A DNA stretch of 64,000 bases, taken from assembly GCA_947474365.1 (NCBI GenBank), contig CANJIU010000004.1:62001-126000 (forward strand), in the 5' to 3' direction. Source of the DNA: Opitutia bacterium. GTDB lineage: Bacteria > Verrucomicrobiota > Verrucomicrobiia > Opitutales > Opitutaceae. Below are positions 38,901-47,778 of this stretch, one piece after another; position 1 is the first letter of the stretch, and the number at the start of each line of letters is the position of its first letter. Both the position numbers and the translations under genes were made by a program. The notes below the pieces were generated by a model. It saw nothing but the letters and a program-made list of their open reading frames with translations, did no database searches and was not told the DNA's origin.

Positions 38901-39271
38901 ACGCCAGCGGCGCCGCGTCCGGAGAATTCCAGTACAGCCCGCGACTCGCCAACGCCGGCATCAGTTTCACGCGGCCGGGCTACAGTCTGCGCGCGGATCT
39001 CAACCAGCGCGGCCGCCAGCTCGTCAGCACGCTTTCGGGCCGCAGCATCGAGGCCGGGACGACCCGGTGGGCCGCGCCGCGGACGTCAATCGATCTCACT
39101 GCTGAGCGCCGGGTGTGGCGTCAATTCAGCCTCTTCGCCAAGTTCCGCAACGTGACCGACGTCGGCGTGGACTTCGAATTCTACGGCCCGAGCACGCCCG
39201 CCGTCGCACGCTTCCAGCAGCGGGAACGCTATGGCGCGCTCTGGACGTTCGGGCTCAAGGGGACGTTTTAG
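35957..39271 (+). CDS. TonB-dependent receptor A with carboxypeptidase-regulatory-like domain
   Basis: Outer-membrane receptor for uptake of glycans or chelates, energised by TonB. The frame opens at GTG 35957, overlapping the previous stop, but the start is uncertain: the first 70 codons cross a REP-like element, and the export signal appears only at about codon 60 (CVLFFGALVMGMALPSASLHAQA). ATG 36170 is an alternative but leaves a short signal; an internal non-ATG start is possible. Then come the CarboxypepD_reg-like domain (VGTIEGRVFNPGNGAY...), a linker, plug (EFLKYLPGVSMDY) and a barrel ending in an aromatic residue (ALWTFGLKGTF). It is a diverged paralogue of receptors B and C. Confidence 0.88.
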   Translation: MSADCRVIRRNLVSESWGRDALVAWLAIATTAARLQRSPFTTHRLFPKSKYGAASRATKLPHCVLFFGALVMGMALPSASLHAQATAVGTIEGRVFNPGNGAYLENARVTVEGTAIEAFTDATGFYRISPVPSGPTKLRVFFTGIEPQTVTLTVPISGTVQHDINLAASGERPGKDGRPVKLDRFVVKESQQMDGAALAINEQRFAANLKTVVAADEFGAASEGDVGEFLKYLPGVSMDYLAGDARQVSLGGVEFNYTPVTFGGFGMTNGNQGGTNRGVSLEYMSLNNVSRVEVINSPTPESPGAALAGSINFVPRTAFERAKPQYSFSTYLAMRDDVRDFNRSIGPRANPTRKVLPGFEFSCVVPVNSRFGFSLSGTAFSQYSARDSMANTWRGGNAPTTVAANGTTGFPDTTPDKPYLTSYVFRDGFLVRKRTSVALTVDYKFSANDRLAFSISRSTYNTNYDIRGLTFGITRVLPGNFSPAFTHGAAGQGALTVSTEVRDRNTTTVMPTLVYRHDGPLWKAEAGTGLSHSRDSTQSGDRGWFALTSSSRAGVTVAFDDITPLRPGKISVADGTTGAAINPFEIGTYALATTSLAIPQNTDTKRSAFGNLRRDFTWRGLPFSLKGGLNVENTIRDDTRTIHPSNVSYNYVGRDGRPSTTPVGSDDAAAPFFYSEIAGRPTMWGFPSIPVVNNSKLWAFYQANPSQFTSDDNATYRAAVTPSKRAEETVSAAFIRGDVQLLNHRLKLVGGVRAEQTNIYAEGPLTDPTRNFQRRADGSFILGANGRPLLIVPTSDALGVSKLTFISRGSKVHKEYLRWFPSLNASYTLSENLVARAAHYTSVGRPNYNQYSGGITLPDTEADPSVSNRITVNNAGIKPWSARSTNVALEYYFTRVGLVSVSVFRRDFKNFFGNIVRPATTDFLALYGLDAATYGDYSVSTQYNLEDEVRMEGFSFNYKQALTFLPSWARGVQVFANGSTQHASGAASGEFQYSPRLANAGISFTRPGYSLRADLNQRGRQLVSTLSGRSIEAGTTRWAAPRTSIDLTAERRVWRQFSLFAKFRNVTDVGVDFEFYGPSTPAVARFQQRERYGALWTFGLKGTF
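36004..36066. repeat. REP-like two-arm palindrome upstream of receptor A
   Basis: The left arm is perfect consensus from CTGGGGA; the right arm is partly decayed (GCGACGACGGCGGCGCGGCTC, then CAG). It lies just after the dehydrogenase stop and inside the N-terminal open extension of receptor A. Confidence 0.7.
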
Positions 39272-39357
39272 GCGGAAGATTCCGAACGCGGAGAGCAGGA
39301 ACCGATCAAGATATCATCCATCCATTAAATCCGGTTGGTGGTTGATCCGATTTGAGA

Positions 39358-39418
39358 CTGGGGCCGCGACGCCCTCGTCGCGGTTCCGTGCCACGCGACG
39401 AGAGCGTCGCGTCCCCAG
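39358..39418. repeat. REP-like two-arm palindrome, near-perfect
   Basis: CTGGGGCCGCGACGCCCTCG starts the left arm; the right arm is CGCGACGAGAGCGTCGCG plus TCCCCAG. The arms are separated by about 10 bp. It sits between the convergent receptor A and sulfatase genes. Confidence 0.85.
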
Positions 39419-39446
39419 GAAAACCACAACGACCAAGTCGCCCCGC

Positions 39447-40871
39447 TCACTTCTCCCGGCCGCCGCCTCGATATTCGGGGCGCCGTGACAATTGCTCCAT
39501 ATACGGCTTGTACTCCGGCGAAGTCATCCAGTCGCGTGACTTTGGTTCCGACGCGCTCACCTTGCCCTCGGGATAGTCTTTGCCTGCGTAACTGGCGTCG
39601 ACCGACTCGTTCCACTTGAGCAACGCCTCCTGCAGCCGGCGCGCGACGTCGGGATTTTCGACCGAGATGTCCTTCGTCTCCCGGGGATCGGCATCCAGGT
39701 CGAATATCTCAAATTTTCCGCCGGCGATTTTTTGCGTCACGATCTTGTAACGGTTGTCGACCAGCGCGGCGCGGCCGGTGTGGCGAAACGCGAGCGGTTT
39801 CGAACGAGAACCGACCTCCTTGGTGAAGAGCGGACGAAGGCTGCTGCCGTCGGCTGGCTGGAGCATCGCCGACGCCGGCAGACGCGTGATCTCCGCAATC
39901 GTCGGGAAAATATCCACCGTACCCGCCGGATAACGCGTGATGCGGGGCGTGCGGATTACCGCGGGCCATTCGATGATCGCCGGCACCCGCAGGCCGCCCT
40001 CGTAGACGGAACCCTTGAAACCATGGAGGTCGGCCACCGTGCTGGGCTTGATTTCGGGCAGGCCGCCGTTGTCACTGCAGAACCACAACAGCGTATTGTC
40101 GGCCAGCCCGAGTTTCCTCAGTCCGGCGCGCAAGGTGCCGATACTGCGATCGAGCGCGACGAGTTCACCGTAGTGGTGCTGCGAGAGCTTTTGGAGTGCG
40201 CCAAAATCCTTCATGTCGCTGTCGACCGCGTGAAACGGCGCGTGCGGCGAGCCATACCAAATGACCGTGAACATCGGTTTTCCTGCACTGCGGTTCTTCT
40301 CCAGCTGCTTCAGCGCCTCGGCCACGATAATCTCCGACGAGTCGCCCTTGAATTCCTCGAACACGCCCTTGCGGCTCATAATGGGATCGCGGTCGAAGAA
40401 ATTCGTCACCGACAGCCACTCATCGAACCCAAACTCGCCGGGGTTGTGGTCGTCGGTGCCGAGCACCGGTGCGCCCGGCCCCTTGAAGCCGTTAAGATGC
40501 CATTTGCCGAAATGCGCGGTCGTATAACCGGCGGCGCGCAGCGCCTGCGCGACCGTCTTTTCCTGCCGGCGCAGGGCGTAGCCGTGGTTTTCGACGCCGC
40601 ACCGGTCGTTGGAACGCCCCGTCATCACCGTCGATCGCGTCGGCGAACAATTCGGCGCGCCCGCGTAAAACCGATCAAAGCGCAGCCCGCTCGCCGCCAT
40701 CGCGTCGAGGTTCGGCGTCTTCAACACCGGGTGCCCGATGTAGCCCGTTTCGCCCCAACCCATGTCGTCGGCCATCACGAGGATGATGTGCGGGCGGGAT
40801 AAATCGGCAGCCGCGAAGACGGCGGCCGCCAAGGCCAGAAAAACTACCGGGAGGAAGCGGAGAGTACTCAT
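39447..40871 (-). CDS. Sulfatase (third), exported
   Basis: 474 residues. ATG 40871 (MSTLRFL) begins the signal peptide; the in-frame extension upstream is REP-like DNA and was rejected. IILVMADDMGWGETGYIG carries the Asp35/Asp36 metal pair, and NCSPTRSTVMTGR has the CXPXR formylglycine motif at Cys75. AHFGKWHL and WFCSDNGGLPE supply further conserved sites. This is a standard S1-type sulfatase, close in style to the N-acetylgalactosamine-6-sulfatase group. It lies downstream of receptor B on the same strand, so co-expression with glycan uptake is plausible, although a REP-like element intervenes 13 bp before its start. Confidence 0.92.
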   Translation of the reverse strand: MSTLRFLPVVFLALAAAVFAAADLSRPHIILVMADDMGWGETGYIGHPVLKTPNLDAMAASGLRFDRFYAGAPNCSPTRSTVMTGRSNDRCGVENHGYALRRQEKTVAQALRAAGYTTAHFGKWHLNGFKGPGAPVLGTDDHNPGEFGFDEWLSVTNFFDRDPIMSRKGVFEEFKGDSSEIIVAEALKQLEKNRSAGKPMFTVIWYGSPHAPFHAVDSDMKDFGALQKLSQHHYGELVALDRSIGTLRAGLRKLGLADNTLLWFCSDNGGLPEIKPSTVADLHGFKGSVYEGGLRVPAIIEWPAVIRTPRITRYPAGTVDIFPTIAEITRLPASAMLQPADGSSLRPLFTKEVGSRSKPLAFRHTGRAALVDNRYKIVTQKIAGGKFEIFDLDADPRETKDISVENPDVARRLQEALLKWNESVDASYAGKDYPEGKVSASEPKSRDWMTSPEYKPYMEQLSRRPEYRGGGREK

Positions 40872-40883
40872 AGAATCAGTAAA

Positions 40884-40965
40884 CTGGGGCCGCGACGCCC
40901 TCGTCGCGGTTTGGGATCGAAACTCCAACACGCTGGTCAACGCGACGGGGGCGTCGAGCCCTCAG
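40884..40965. repeat. REP-like two-arm palindrome 13 bp before a sulfatase start
   Basis: The left arm is CTGGGGCCGCGACGCCCTCG and onward; the right arm is CGCGACGGGGGCGTCGAGCC, then CTCAG. The arms are about 32 bp apart. It lies between receptor B and the sulfatase, both on the minus strand, exactly where the sulfatase ribosome-binding region would be. Confidence 0.75.
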
Positions 40966-40982
40966 AAATTTCCGTCCCGCCA

Positions 40983-43900
40983 TCACCACGTGCCCTTGAT
41001 GCCGAACGTCCAGAGCGAGGCGTAGTCGATGCGGGTGCGGAACCGGGCGACGGCCGGAGTGTTCGGCCCGTAAATCTTCACGTCCTCTGTCGCGTCACCG
41101 ATGTTCCGGAAGTTGTAGAAGAACGCCATCTGCTTCCAAAAATAAACTTCGCCGACGACATCGATGTAGAGGCGCTTGGACGTCCAGTTGAACGTGCCCG
41201 GTTCGATGCTGGCGCCCGAGATGAGCGCGTTGCGCGAACGCCCGCGGTAGTTCCAGTTCACCCGCACATTGTATTTCGGCCGGGTCAGGCTGACGCCCCA
41301 GCTGCCGCTGCGCGGAATGAAGCCGGCGAACGAGACGGTTTCGTCGCCGAGCACGCGCTGCGCGCTGCCGTTGGCGAACACCTGGACGCCGCGGGCCCAC
41401 GTCGGCAGAAACGTCAACGCCTGCTTGTAGCTGAAATCGAGGCCCTCGGTCCGCACCGTGCCCTCGACATTGTGCTGGGTCGAAACGTCGTAGGCGCCGT
41501 AGACCGCGGGATCCAGGCCGTAGAGCGCGAGAAACTCCGGCGTCGGCGCGAACACCGTGTCGCCGAAGAAATTGTCGATCTGCCGGCGGAAGGCGCCGAT
41601 CGAGATTTGGCCGACACCCTCAAAATAACGCTCCAACCGCACGTTCACGGTCTGCGCGTCCCACGCCTTGATCGCGGCGTTGTTCACGTTGATGCGGTTG
41701 GCCGCGGTCGGAGGATTTCCCGTATCCGGCAGGGTGATGCCTCCGGAGTATTGGATGAAGTTGGGCCGGCCGACCGATTGGTAATAGGCGGCGCGCGCAA
41801 TCAGGTTTTCCCGGATGTTGTAGCTCGCGTTCAAGCTCGGGAAGTACCGTAGGTATTCCTTCTCGGTGTGCGCCCCCCGGTCGAGAAACGTGAGCTGGGA
41901 AACCCCCAGCGCATTGGTCGTCGGCACAATCAACACGGGCGTACCATTGGGGTTGCGGACAATTTGGCCGCCGGCGTTGCGCTGATAATTGAGCGTCGGA
42001 TCGCTCAGCGGGCCGTCGCCCTGCGCGTTGGTCTGCTCGGCGCGGACGCCGCCGACCAGTTTCAGCCGGTTTTGCAACAGGCCGACATCACCCCGGATGT
42101 AGAGTGCCGACACGATCTCCTCGGAATGCTTCGAGGCGTTGACCTGGTTGCGATAGGTGGTGTTCGCGACCTGAGTGAACTGGCTCGGGTTGGCCACAGA
42201 GTACTCGTAAATCTTGCGGTTGCTGGGCGTCTCAAGTTTCGGAAAGCCAAACGGCAAAATCCGTTGAGAGTAGATCGGATCGAAGAACGGCGACGGACTG
42301 TCGTCGTTACCCACCGGAGTCGTGCTGGCGCGGCCGTCCCGACCCACGAAATTGAGCGTCCCGGTACCACCACGATTGTCGCGAACGATCTCCCGCACGT
42401 CGAAGCCGGACTTCAAAACGAAGGGGATGCCGGTGAAGAAATTGCGGCGCAGGCTGCCGTACGCCGTCTTCTGGCGATCCACGTTGGTGTCGACCTGGGT
42501 CGTCGCCGAAACGATCGAATAGGTCGAGAGCGAGAACGGATCGATCGGGGCCCCGGTCGGGCCGTCCCGCACCGTGATTTCCCGGGGACGCAGGTAGAAC
42601 ATGTCCTTGAACGCGATCGTGACGTTGGAACGCTGCATCGTGACATTGCGGAAGTAACCCTGCTCGGTGTCCGGATTGCCATCGTCCTGCAGCGAATACC
42701 CGACGCCCAGATCGGCCTTCCACACGGGCCCGTCGTGCCGCCAGACCGCCGTCGGCATGCGGGTGCGGTTGAAGCGATTTCGCTCTTGGTGGACCGTCTG
42801 CAAAATGCCGGCTCCGGTGGTGCCCTGCGTCGAGGTGGTCGTGAAATTTCCCGGCAGGATTCCGCCCGCGTTGAAGTTGACGCTGGACACGATGTACTGG
42901 CCGTCGAACGACGAGTACTGGAATCCGACGGTGACGCGGTCGTAGGGGGTGAACCTGAGGTCGACGCTGCCGCCAACGGAACGGCGGGTCGTGACCTTCG
43001 GCGCGTCCTGCACCTGATAGGCCGAGAGGTACGGATTACCGACGGTCGTGTGCGGGAACGCAACGCCGTTGGTCGCAGATTGAACGCCACGCCAGACGTT
43101 CTGGTTGTTGTCCTGCGGCGAATAGTTGGTCGAGGTGCCGGCGGAGAGGGTGTAGCCGAACCATTTGTTCACCGGGGCGACGTAAGCGAAGTCGAAACCA
43201 GGATGCACATTGCGTGTCGCGCTCGGCTTCGGTCCGGGAACTTTCTTGAGGTCGCGGGCGTTGTCGCGGGTGATGACATAGACACTGGCATTGAGCAGCG
43301 GCTTGACGCGCTCGAAGGAACTGCGCGGCACCATGTTCACTGAACCGGCGAGGGCGGAGCCCTGCGACTCCGGCGTGGGCGAGTACGACACCTCGATCCG
43401 CGAGAGGTTGTTGATCGAGATCATGTCCGACGCCACCGAACGGCCGGTCGCGTTGCCGGGTGCAGAAGCGATCGCGAACCCATCCAAGGTCACCGGCACA
43501 TTGTCGGAAGGCACGCCGTTGATCGAAATGTCGCGGGCGTTGCCACCGGTGTAATCGATCGTGACGCCGGGCAGGAATTTCAGGAACTCGGCCGCGTTGC
43601 CTTCGGCGACATTGCCGAATTCATCGGTGGAAAGCACGTTCTTGATATTGGAGGCAAACCGCTGCTCGTTGATCGCAAGGGCCGCCGCATCCATCTCGCG
43701 CGACGTCGTGACGCGAAACTCGTCGAGCTTCACCACCGTGCCATCGATCTTGGTCGTGGTGCCAGCGAGCGAGACATCGTGTTTCGTCACCTGGCCGGAC
43801 AGCACCTCGACCGACACCGTTTGAGTCGGCAATCCAGTGTAGCGGGTCGTCAGGCGCGCAGTTCCGACTGGGACATTGGTCAGGCGGAATGAACCGTCCG

Positions 43901-44105
43901 AGTCGGAAAACGTTTCCAACGACGTGCCTTCCACCGTGACCCGGGCGCTCTCGACATACTCACCGTTGCGCGGATTGAGCACGCGTCCCTCGATCGTGCC
44001 GACAGCAACAGACTGGGCGAGGGAGCATTGGGCGGCAGCTCCGAACCCGACGACGAGCAACAAGCAGCGCACGCGCTCCAACAGGAAAGAGATCGGGTTT
44101 TTCAT
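40983..44105 (-). CDS. TonB-dependent receptor B
   Basis: 1040 residues from ATG 44105 (MKNPISFLL, then a hydrophobic signal ending SLAQS); an upstream Met (44129) adds MGPAVSCF and is also conserved in receptor C. Residues about 40-120 form a CarboxypepD_reg-like beta sandwich (VGTIEGRVLNPRNGEYVESA). The plug has DEFGNVAEGNAAEFLKFLPG and NARDISINGVPSDNVPV, and the barrel ends SLWTFGIKGTW with a terminal aromatic. It resembles receptor C over its whole length, with conserved N-terminus, plug and barrel, and a matching 179-bp upstream segment, so the two are tandem duplicates. It probably imports oligosaccharides. Ligand unknown. Confidence 0.93.
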   Translation of the reverse strand: MKNPISFLLERVRCLLLVVGFGAAAQCSLAQSVAVGTIEGRVLNPRNGEYVESARVTVEGTSLETFSDSDGSFRLTNVPVGTARLTTRYTGLPTQTVSVEVLSGQVTKHDVSLAGTTTKIDGTVVKLDEFRVTTSREMDAAALAINEQRFASNIKNVLSTDEFGNVAEGNAAEFLKFLPGVTIDYTGGNARDISINGVPSDNVPVTLDGFAIASAPGNATGRSVASDMISINNLSRIEVSYSPTPESQGSALAGSVNMVPRSSFERVKPLLNASVYVITRDNARDLKKVPGPKPSATRNVHPGFDFAYVAPVNKWFGYTLSAGTSTNYSPQDNNQNVWRGVQSATNGVAFPHTTVGNPYLSAYQVQDAPKVTTRRSVGGSVDLRFTPYDRVTVGFQYSSFDGQYIVSSVNFNAGGILPGNFTTTSTQGTTGAGILQTVHQERNRFNRTRMPTAVWRHDGPVWKADLGVGYSLQDDGNPDTEQGYFRNVTMQRSNVTIAFKDMFYLRPREITVRDGPTGAPIDPFSLSTYSIVSATTQVDTNVDRQKTAYGSLRRNFFTGIPFVLKSGFDVREIVRDNRGGTGTLNFVGRDGRASTTPVGNDDSPSPFFDPIYSQRILPFGFPKLETPSNRKIYEYSVANPSQFTQVANTTYRNQVNASKHSEEIVSALYIRGDVGLLQNRLKLVGGVRAEQTNAQGDGPLSDPTLNYQRNAGGQIVRNPNGTPVLIVPTTNALGVSQLTFLDRGAHTEKEYLRYFPSLNASYNIRENLIARAAYYQSVGRPNFIQYSGGITLPDTGNPPTAANRINVNNAAIKAWDAQTVNVRLERYFEGVGQISIGAFRRQIDNFFGDTVFAPTPEFLALYGLDPAVYGAYDVSTQHNVEGTVRTEGLDFSYKQALTFLPTWARGVQVFANGSAQRVLGDETVSFAGFIPRSGSWGVSLTRPKYNVRVNWNYRGRSRNALISGASIEPGTFNWTSKRLYIDVVGEVYFWKQMAFFYNFRNIGDATEDVKIYGPNTPAVARFRTRIDYASLWTFGIKGTW

Positions 44106-44284
44106 GAAGCATGACACGGCTGGGCCCATGCGCCGAAAGGTGAGCGAGTTCGCGTCACCAAAGCGGGATCAGCCGTGAGGTTTTGAGGTTTGGTTGGATT
44201 CCCCATCACGCGGTGGGCCGCGCGACAAGGATCAGGTTCGTTGAACCAAAGCACGCCTTCCCGCCCGCACAAGCGAATTTCCGG
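44106..44284 (-). repeat. Duplicated upstream region, copy at receptor B
   Basis: The 179 bp before receptor B match, with scattered substitutions and no net length change, the 179 bp before receptor C (47779-47957). Shared stretches include GTGAGCGAGTTCGCGTCACC and GAGGTTTGGTTGGATTCC. Similarity stops abruptly at AATTTCCGG. It marks the limit of the duplicated unit and probably holds the promoter. Confidence 0.8.
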
Positions 44285-44315
44285 CAACGGTCTGCCGCTC
44301 GTGTCAGATATTCGG

Positions 44316-44606
44316 CTATTTTCCCGCCTTCAACGTCCGATCGAGAAACGCGCGCGCCCGCACGTCGACCTCGGGATCGTTGAAGCCGCCGTGGCCACCA
44401 TCCTTGACCACGTAAAGTTCAGCGTTCACGCCCGCCTTTTGCAACGCGGCCAGCAGCGTTTCACCCTGCGGCAGCGGCACGAGCGGGTCGCTGTCGCCGT
44501 GAACAATCAGGAACGGCGAATCGCCCTTCGACACGCAGGTCATCGGGCAGGCGAGATGCGCGTTCTCATTGGTTTCCTCCACCGGACCACCGACGAGTTT
44601 TGCCTC
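44316..44606 (-). pseudogene. 3' remnant of an alpha/beta-hydrolase (esterase) gene
   Basis: About 97 codons reading KLVGGPVEETNENA to the stop match the C-terminal third of the intact esterase at 55912-56832. Both contain SPFLIVHGDSDPLVPLPQ, LYVVK-GGHGGFNDPEVDV and AFLDR. The remnant keeps the acid (HGDSD) and catalytic His (GGHGG) but has lost the HGGGW oxyanion loop and GSSAGG nucleophile. Homology ends at about 44606, 47 bp from the 3' end of receptor C. The open frame continues across that boundary into antisense of the receptor, so no functional start exists. Confidence 0.85.
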
Positions 44607-44652
44607 AAGCGCAACGAGGTCGTCGGCGTCCGAGGGGAACTGCACTTCGCCT

Positions 44653-47600
44653 TCACCACGTTCCCTTGATGCCCATCGTCCAGAGCGAAGCGTAGTCAAT
44701 GCGCTGGCGGAACTGGGCGTGTTCCGGCGTGTTCGGCCCGCGAATCTCGGTGTCTTCCGTCGCGTCTCCGAAGTTGCGCAGGTTCACAAACAACCCGACT
44801 CGCTTCCAGAAATAGTATTCGCCGAGCACGTCGATATAGAGCCGCTTGGAGGAATAATTAAACGTTCCGGGCTCGATCCCCACCCCCGTGACCGGCGCAT
44901 TGCGCTGGCGGCCGCGATAGTTCCAATTCACGCGCGCGTTCCATTTTTCCCGCGTCAGACTGACGCCCCAGCTTCCGCTGCGGGAGATGAATCCGGCCAG
45001 GGAGGCGGTTTCGTCGCCGAGAAGCCGCTGCGCGCTGCCATTGGCAAAAACCTGGACCCCGCGCGCCCAGGCGGGAAGAAACGTGAGCGCCTGCTTGTAG
45101 CTGAAATCAACACCCTCCATCCGCACCGGGCTGCTCAGGTTCCGCTGGGTCGCGACGTCATAGGGAGCGTAAAGCGAGGCATCGAGGTCGTACTGCGCCA
45201 GAAACGCCGGGGTGGCATTGAAGACGGTGGCACCGAAGAAATTATTGATCTCGCGGCGGAAGCCACCGATCGAAACCTGACCGACGCCTTGGAAGTACCG
45301 CTCGATCCGCAGGGAGAAGGTCTCCGCCTGCCAGGCCTTGATCGCCGAGTTGTTGACCACGATCTGGTTATTGTTCGCCGCCGGCAAGGCGGTGTCAGGG
45401 AGGGTGATCCCACCCGTGTATTGGCTGAAGTCGGGCCGCCCAGTGGACTGGAAATAGGCGGCGCGGGCGATCCAGTTTTCGTTGACTGAGTAGCTCGCAT
45501 TCAGGCTGGGGAAGAGGCGTAAATACTCATTTTCCGTGTGCGCGCCCCGGTCGATGAACGTAAGCTGCGACACACCGAGAGCATTGGTGGTCGGAACGAT
45601 GAGGGCCGGAGTACCGTTGGCGGCGCGCACGATTTGGCCGCCCGCCGTGCGCTGGTAATTGCGCGTCGGGTCGTTGAGCGGTCCGGCGGCCTTGACGTTG
45701 GTCTGCTCCGCCCGCACCCCGCCAACCAGTTTCAACCGACGATCAAAAAAGGCGACGTCACCGCGGAGATAGAGAGCGGAGACAAGTTCCTCCGAAATTC
45801 TCGAGCCCGCGACCAGGTTGCGGTAGGTAGTATTGTCGTTCACCGAAAACTGCGACGGGTTCGCGACATAATTTTCATAGAACTTGCGATTGCTGATGGT
45901 CTGCAATTGGGGAAAACCAAAAGGCAAGATGCGCTGCGAATAGATTGGGTCGAAAAACGGCACGGCCCCATCGTCGCTGCCGACGGGAGTCGTACTCGCC
46001 CGGCCATCGCGCCCGGCATAGTTGTAGGTGATGTTTCCACCCCGGTAATCGCGCAATGACTGCCGCAGGTCGTACCCGGTTTTCAGGGTGAAGGGGATCG
46101 AAGTGAAGAAGTCCCGGCGGAGGTTGCCGTAGGTCGTGCGCTGCAGATCGTAGGTACGGTCCGCCTGGCGCGTCGCTGAAGCGATGGCATAGGTGCCAAG
46201 ATTATAGGGATCGATCGGGGCGCCCGTCGTCCCATCGGTGACCGTGATGCGGCGGGGCCGGAGATAGAAAATATCATCGAAGGCAATCGTCACTCCCGTG
46301 CGCTGCGCGGTGACCACCCGAAAATAGCCCTGATCGGTGTCACGGTTGTAGTCGCTTTGCTGGGAATGCCCGACGCCGAAATCGGACTTCCACACCGGAC
46401 CGTCGTGCCGCCAGATAAATGTCGGCATATAAGTGCGGTTGAAGCGGTTTCTCTCCTGATGCGCCGTGGTCAGGGTGCCCGCACCGAGCGCACCGCGGGT
46501 GGAGAACGGCGTGAAATCGCCCGGGAGCACACGGACCGTGTTGAAGGTCACGTTCGAGACGAGGAAACGGCCGTCAAAGGACGAATATTGGAAGCCAAAC
46601 GTGAAGCGATCCTTCGGCGTCAACCGATAGTCAATCGAAGCTCCCAGCGCGCGCCGGGTCGTCACCTTTGGCGCGTCCTGGATGAGGTATTGGGAAAGAT
46701 ACGGTTTGTCGGGGGTCGTATTGGGGAAAGCCGCCCCGTTGGTGGCGGTGTTGGCCCCGCGCCAGACGGTCTGCGCATTGTCCTGCGGCGAATAATTGGT
46801 CGAAATGCCGGCCGACAGCGTGTATCCGAAATTTTTATTCACCGGAGCCACATAGGAAAAATCGAACCCGGGATGCACATTCGGAGTGGGGCTCGGCTTT
46901 GGACCGGGGACCTTTTTGAGGTCGCGCGCGTTGTCGCGGGTCAGCAGGTAGAGGCTCGCGTTGAGGCTCGGGCGCGAGCGCTCAAAGGCGCTGCGCGGCA
47001 CCATGTTGACCGAACCGGCGAGAGACGCCCCCTGCGAATCGGGCGTGGGGGAATAGCTCACTTCGATGCGGGAAAGATTATTGATCGAGATCATGTCCGA
47101 CTGCACGGCGCGCGTGGTGATTCCTCCCGTCGCCGCCGCCGCGACACTGAAACCGTCGACCATCACCGGGACATACGCCGAAGGCACGCCGTTGATCGAA
47201 ATATCACGCGCGTTGCCGCCGGTGTAGTCGATCGTGACACCGGGCATAAACTTGATGAACTCCGCCGCGTTGCCCTCGGCGACATTGCCGTACTCCTCGG
47301 TCGACACCACGTTTTTGATGCCGGAGGCATATCGCTGCTCGTTAATCGCGAGCGCGGCGGCGTCCATCTCCCGCGTGGTTGCCACCCGAAACTCGTCCAG
47401 TTTCACCACCGTCCCGTCCGACTTTGCCGGGGCACCGATCAGCGATATTTCGCGTTGGGTCACCTGGCCGGCCTTCACCTCCACCGCGACCGTTTGCGGC
47501 GGCAGCCCGGTGTAAAGTGTCGTCAGCCGGGCCCCGCCCGCCGGGACATTGGTCAGGCGGAACGATCCGTCCGCCTCGGAAAACGTTTCGAGGGAGGTCC

Positions 47601-47778
47601 CCTCCAACGTGATCCGGGCGTTCTCCACATACGCTCCGTTGCGGGGATTGATCACGCGCCCCTCGATCGTGCCGACACCAACAGACTGGGCGAGAGAGCA
47701 TTGGGCGGCAGCCCCCAAGCCGACGACGAGCAACCAGAGGCGCACGCGCACCAACAGGAAAGAGATCGGATTTTTCAT
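44653..47778 (-). CDS. TonB-dependent receptor C
   Basis: 1041 residues from ATG 47778 (MKNPISFLL, signal ending SLAQS). The order matches receptor B: CarboxypepD_reg-like domain (VGTIEGRVINPRNGAYVENA), the MDAAALAINEQRYA linker, plug (EFIKFMPGVTIDYTGGNARD) and a barrel ending SLWTMGIKGTW. Differences from B concentrate in plug-loop and barrel-loop segments (for example AYVPVMVDGFSVAAA against NVPVTLDGFAIASA), which would alter ligand choice. It faces the sigma factor gene across a 519-bp divergent gap. An esterase remnant follows its 3' end. Confidence 0.93.
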   Translation of the reverse strand: MKNPISFLLVRVRLWLLVVGLGAAAQCSLAQSVGVGTIEGRVINPRNGAYVENARITLEGTSLETFSEADGSFRLTNVPAGGARLTTLYTGLPPQTVAVEVKAGQVTQREISLIGAPAKSDGTVVKLDEFRVATTREMDAAALAINEQRYASGIKNVVSTEEYGNVAEGNAAEFIKFMPGVTIDYTGGNARDISINGVPSAYVPVMVDGFSVAAAATGGITTRAVQSDMISINNLSRIEVSYSPTPDSQGASLAGSVNMVPRSAFERSRPSLNASLYLLTRDNARDLKKVPGPKPSPTPNVHPGFDFSYVAPVNKNFGYTLSAGISTNYSPQDNAQTVWRGANTATNGAAFPNTTPDKPYLSQYLIQDAPKVTTRRALGASIDYRLTPKDRFTFGFQYSSFDGRFLVSNVTFNTVRVLPGDFTPFSTRGALGAGTLTTAHQERNRFNRTYMPTFIWRHDGPVWKSDFGVGHSQQSDYNRDTDQGYFRVVTAQRTGVTIAFDDIFYLRPRRITVTDGTTGAPIDPYNLGTYAIASATRQADRTYDLQRTTYGNLRRDFFTSIPFTLKTGYDLRQSLRDYRGGNITYNYAGRDGRASTTPVGSDDGAVPFFDPIYSQRILPFGFPQLQTISNRKFYENYVANPSQFSVNDNTTYRNLVAGSRISEELVSALYLRGDVAFFDRRLKLVGGVRAEQTNVKAAGPLNDPTRNYQRTAGGQIVRAANGTPALIVPTTNALGVSQLTFIDRGAHTENEYLRLFPSLNASYSVNENWIARAAYFQSTGRPDFSQYTGGITLPDTALPAANNNQIVVNNSAIKAWQAETFSLRIERYFQGVGQVSIGGFRREINNFFGATVFNATPAFLAQYDLDASLYAPYDVATQRNLSSPVRMEGVDFSYKQALTFLPAWARGVQVFANGSAQRLLGDETASLAGFISRSGSWGVSLTREKWNARVNWNYRGRQRNAPVTGVGIEPGTFNYSSKRLYIDVLGEYYFWKRVGLFVNLRNFGDATEDTEIRGPNTPEHAQFRQRIDYASLWTMGIKGTW

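Noticed and set aside
44106..44284. Riboswitch (cobalamin type) in the receptor leader
   Set aside because: TonB receptor leaders often carry one, but I could not find the conserved cobalamin-box sequence or a plausible fold.
44316..44699. 127-codon frame read as an intact small hydrolase
   Set aside because: The first 30 or so codons are antisense of receptor C plus spacer, and the Ser nucleophile motif is missing, so it is a remnant.
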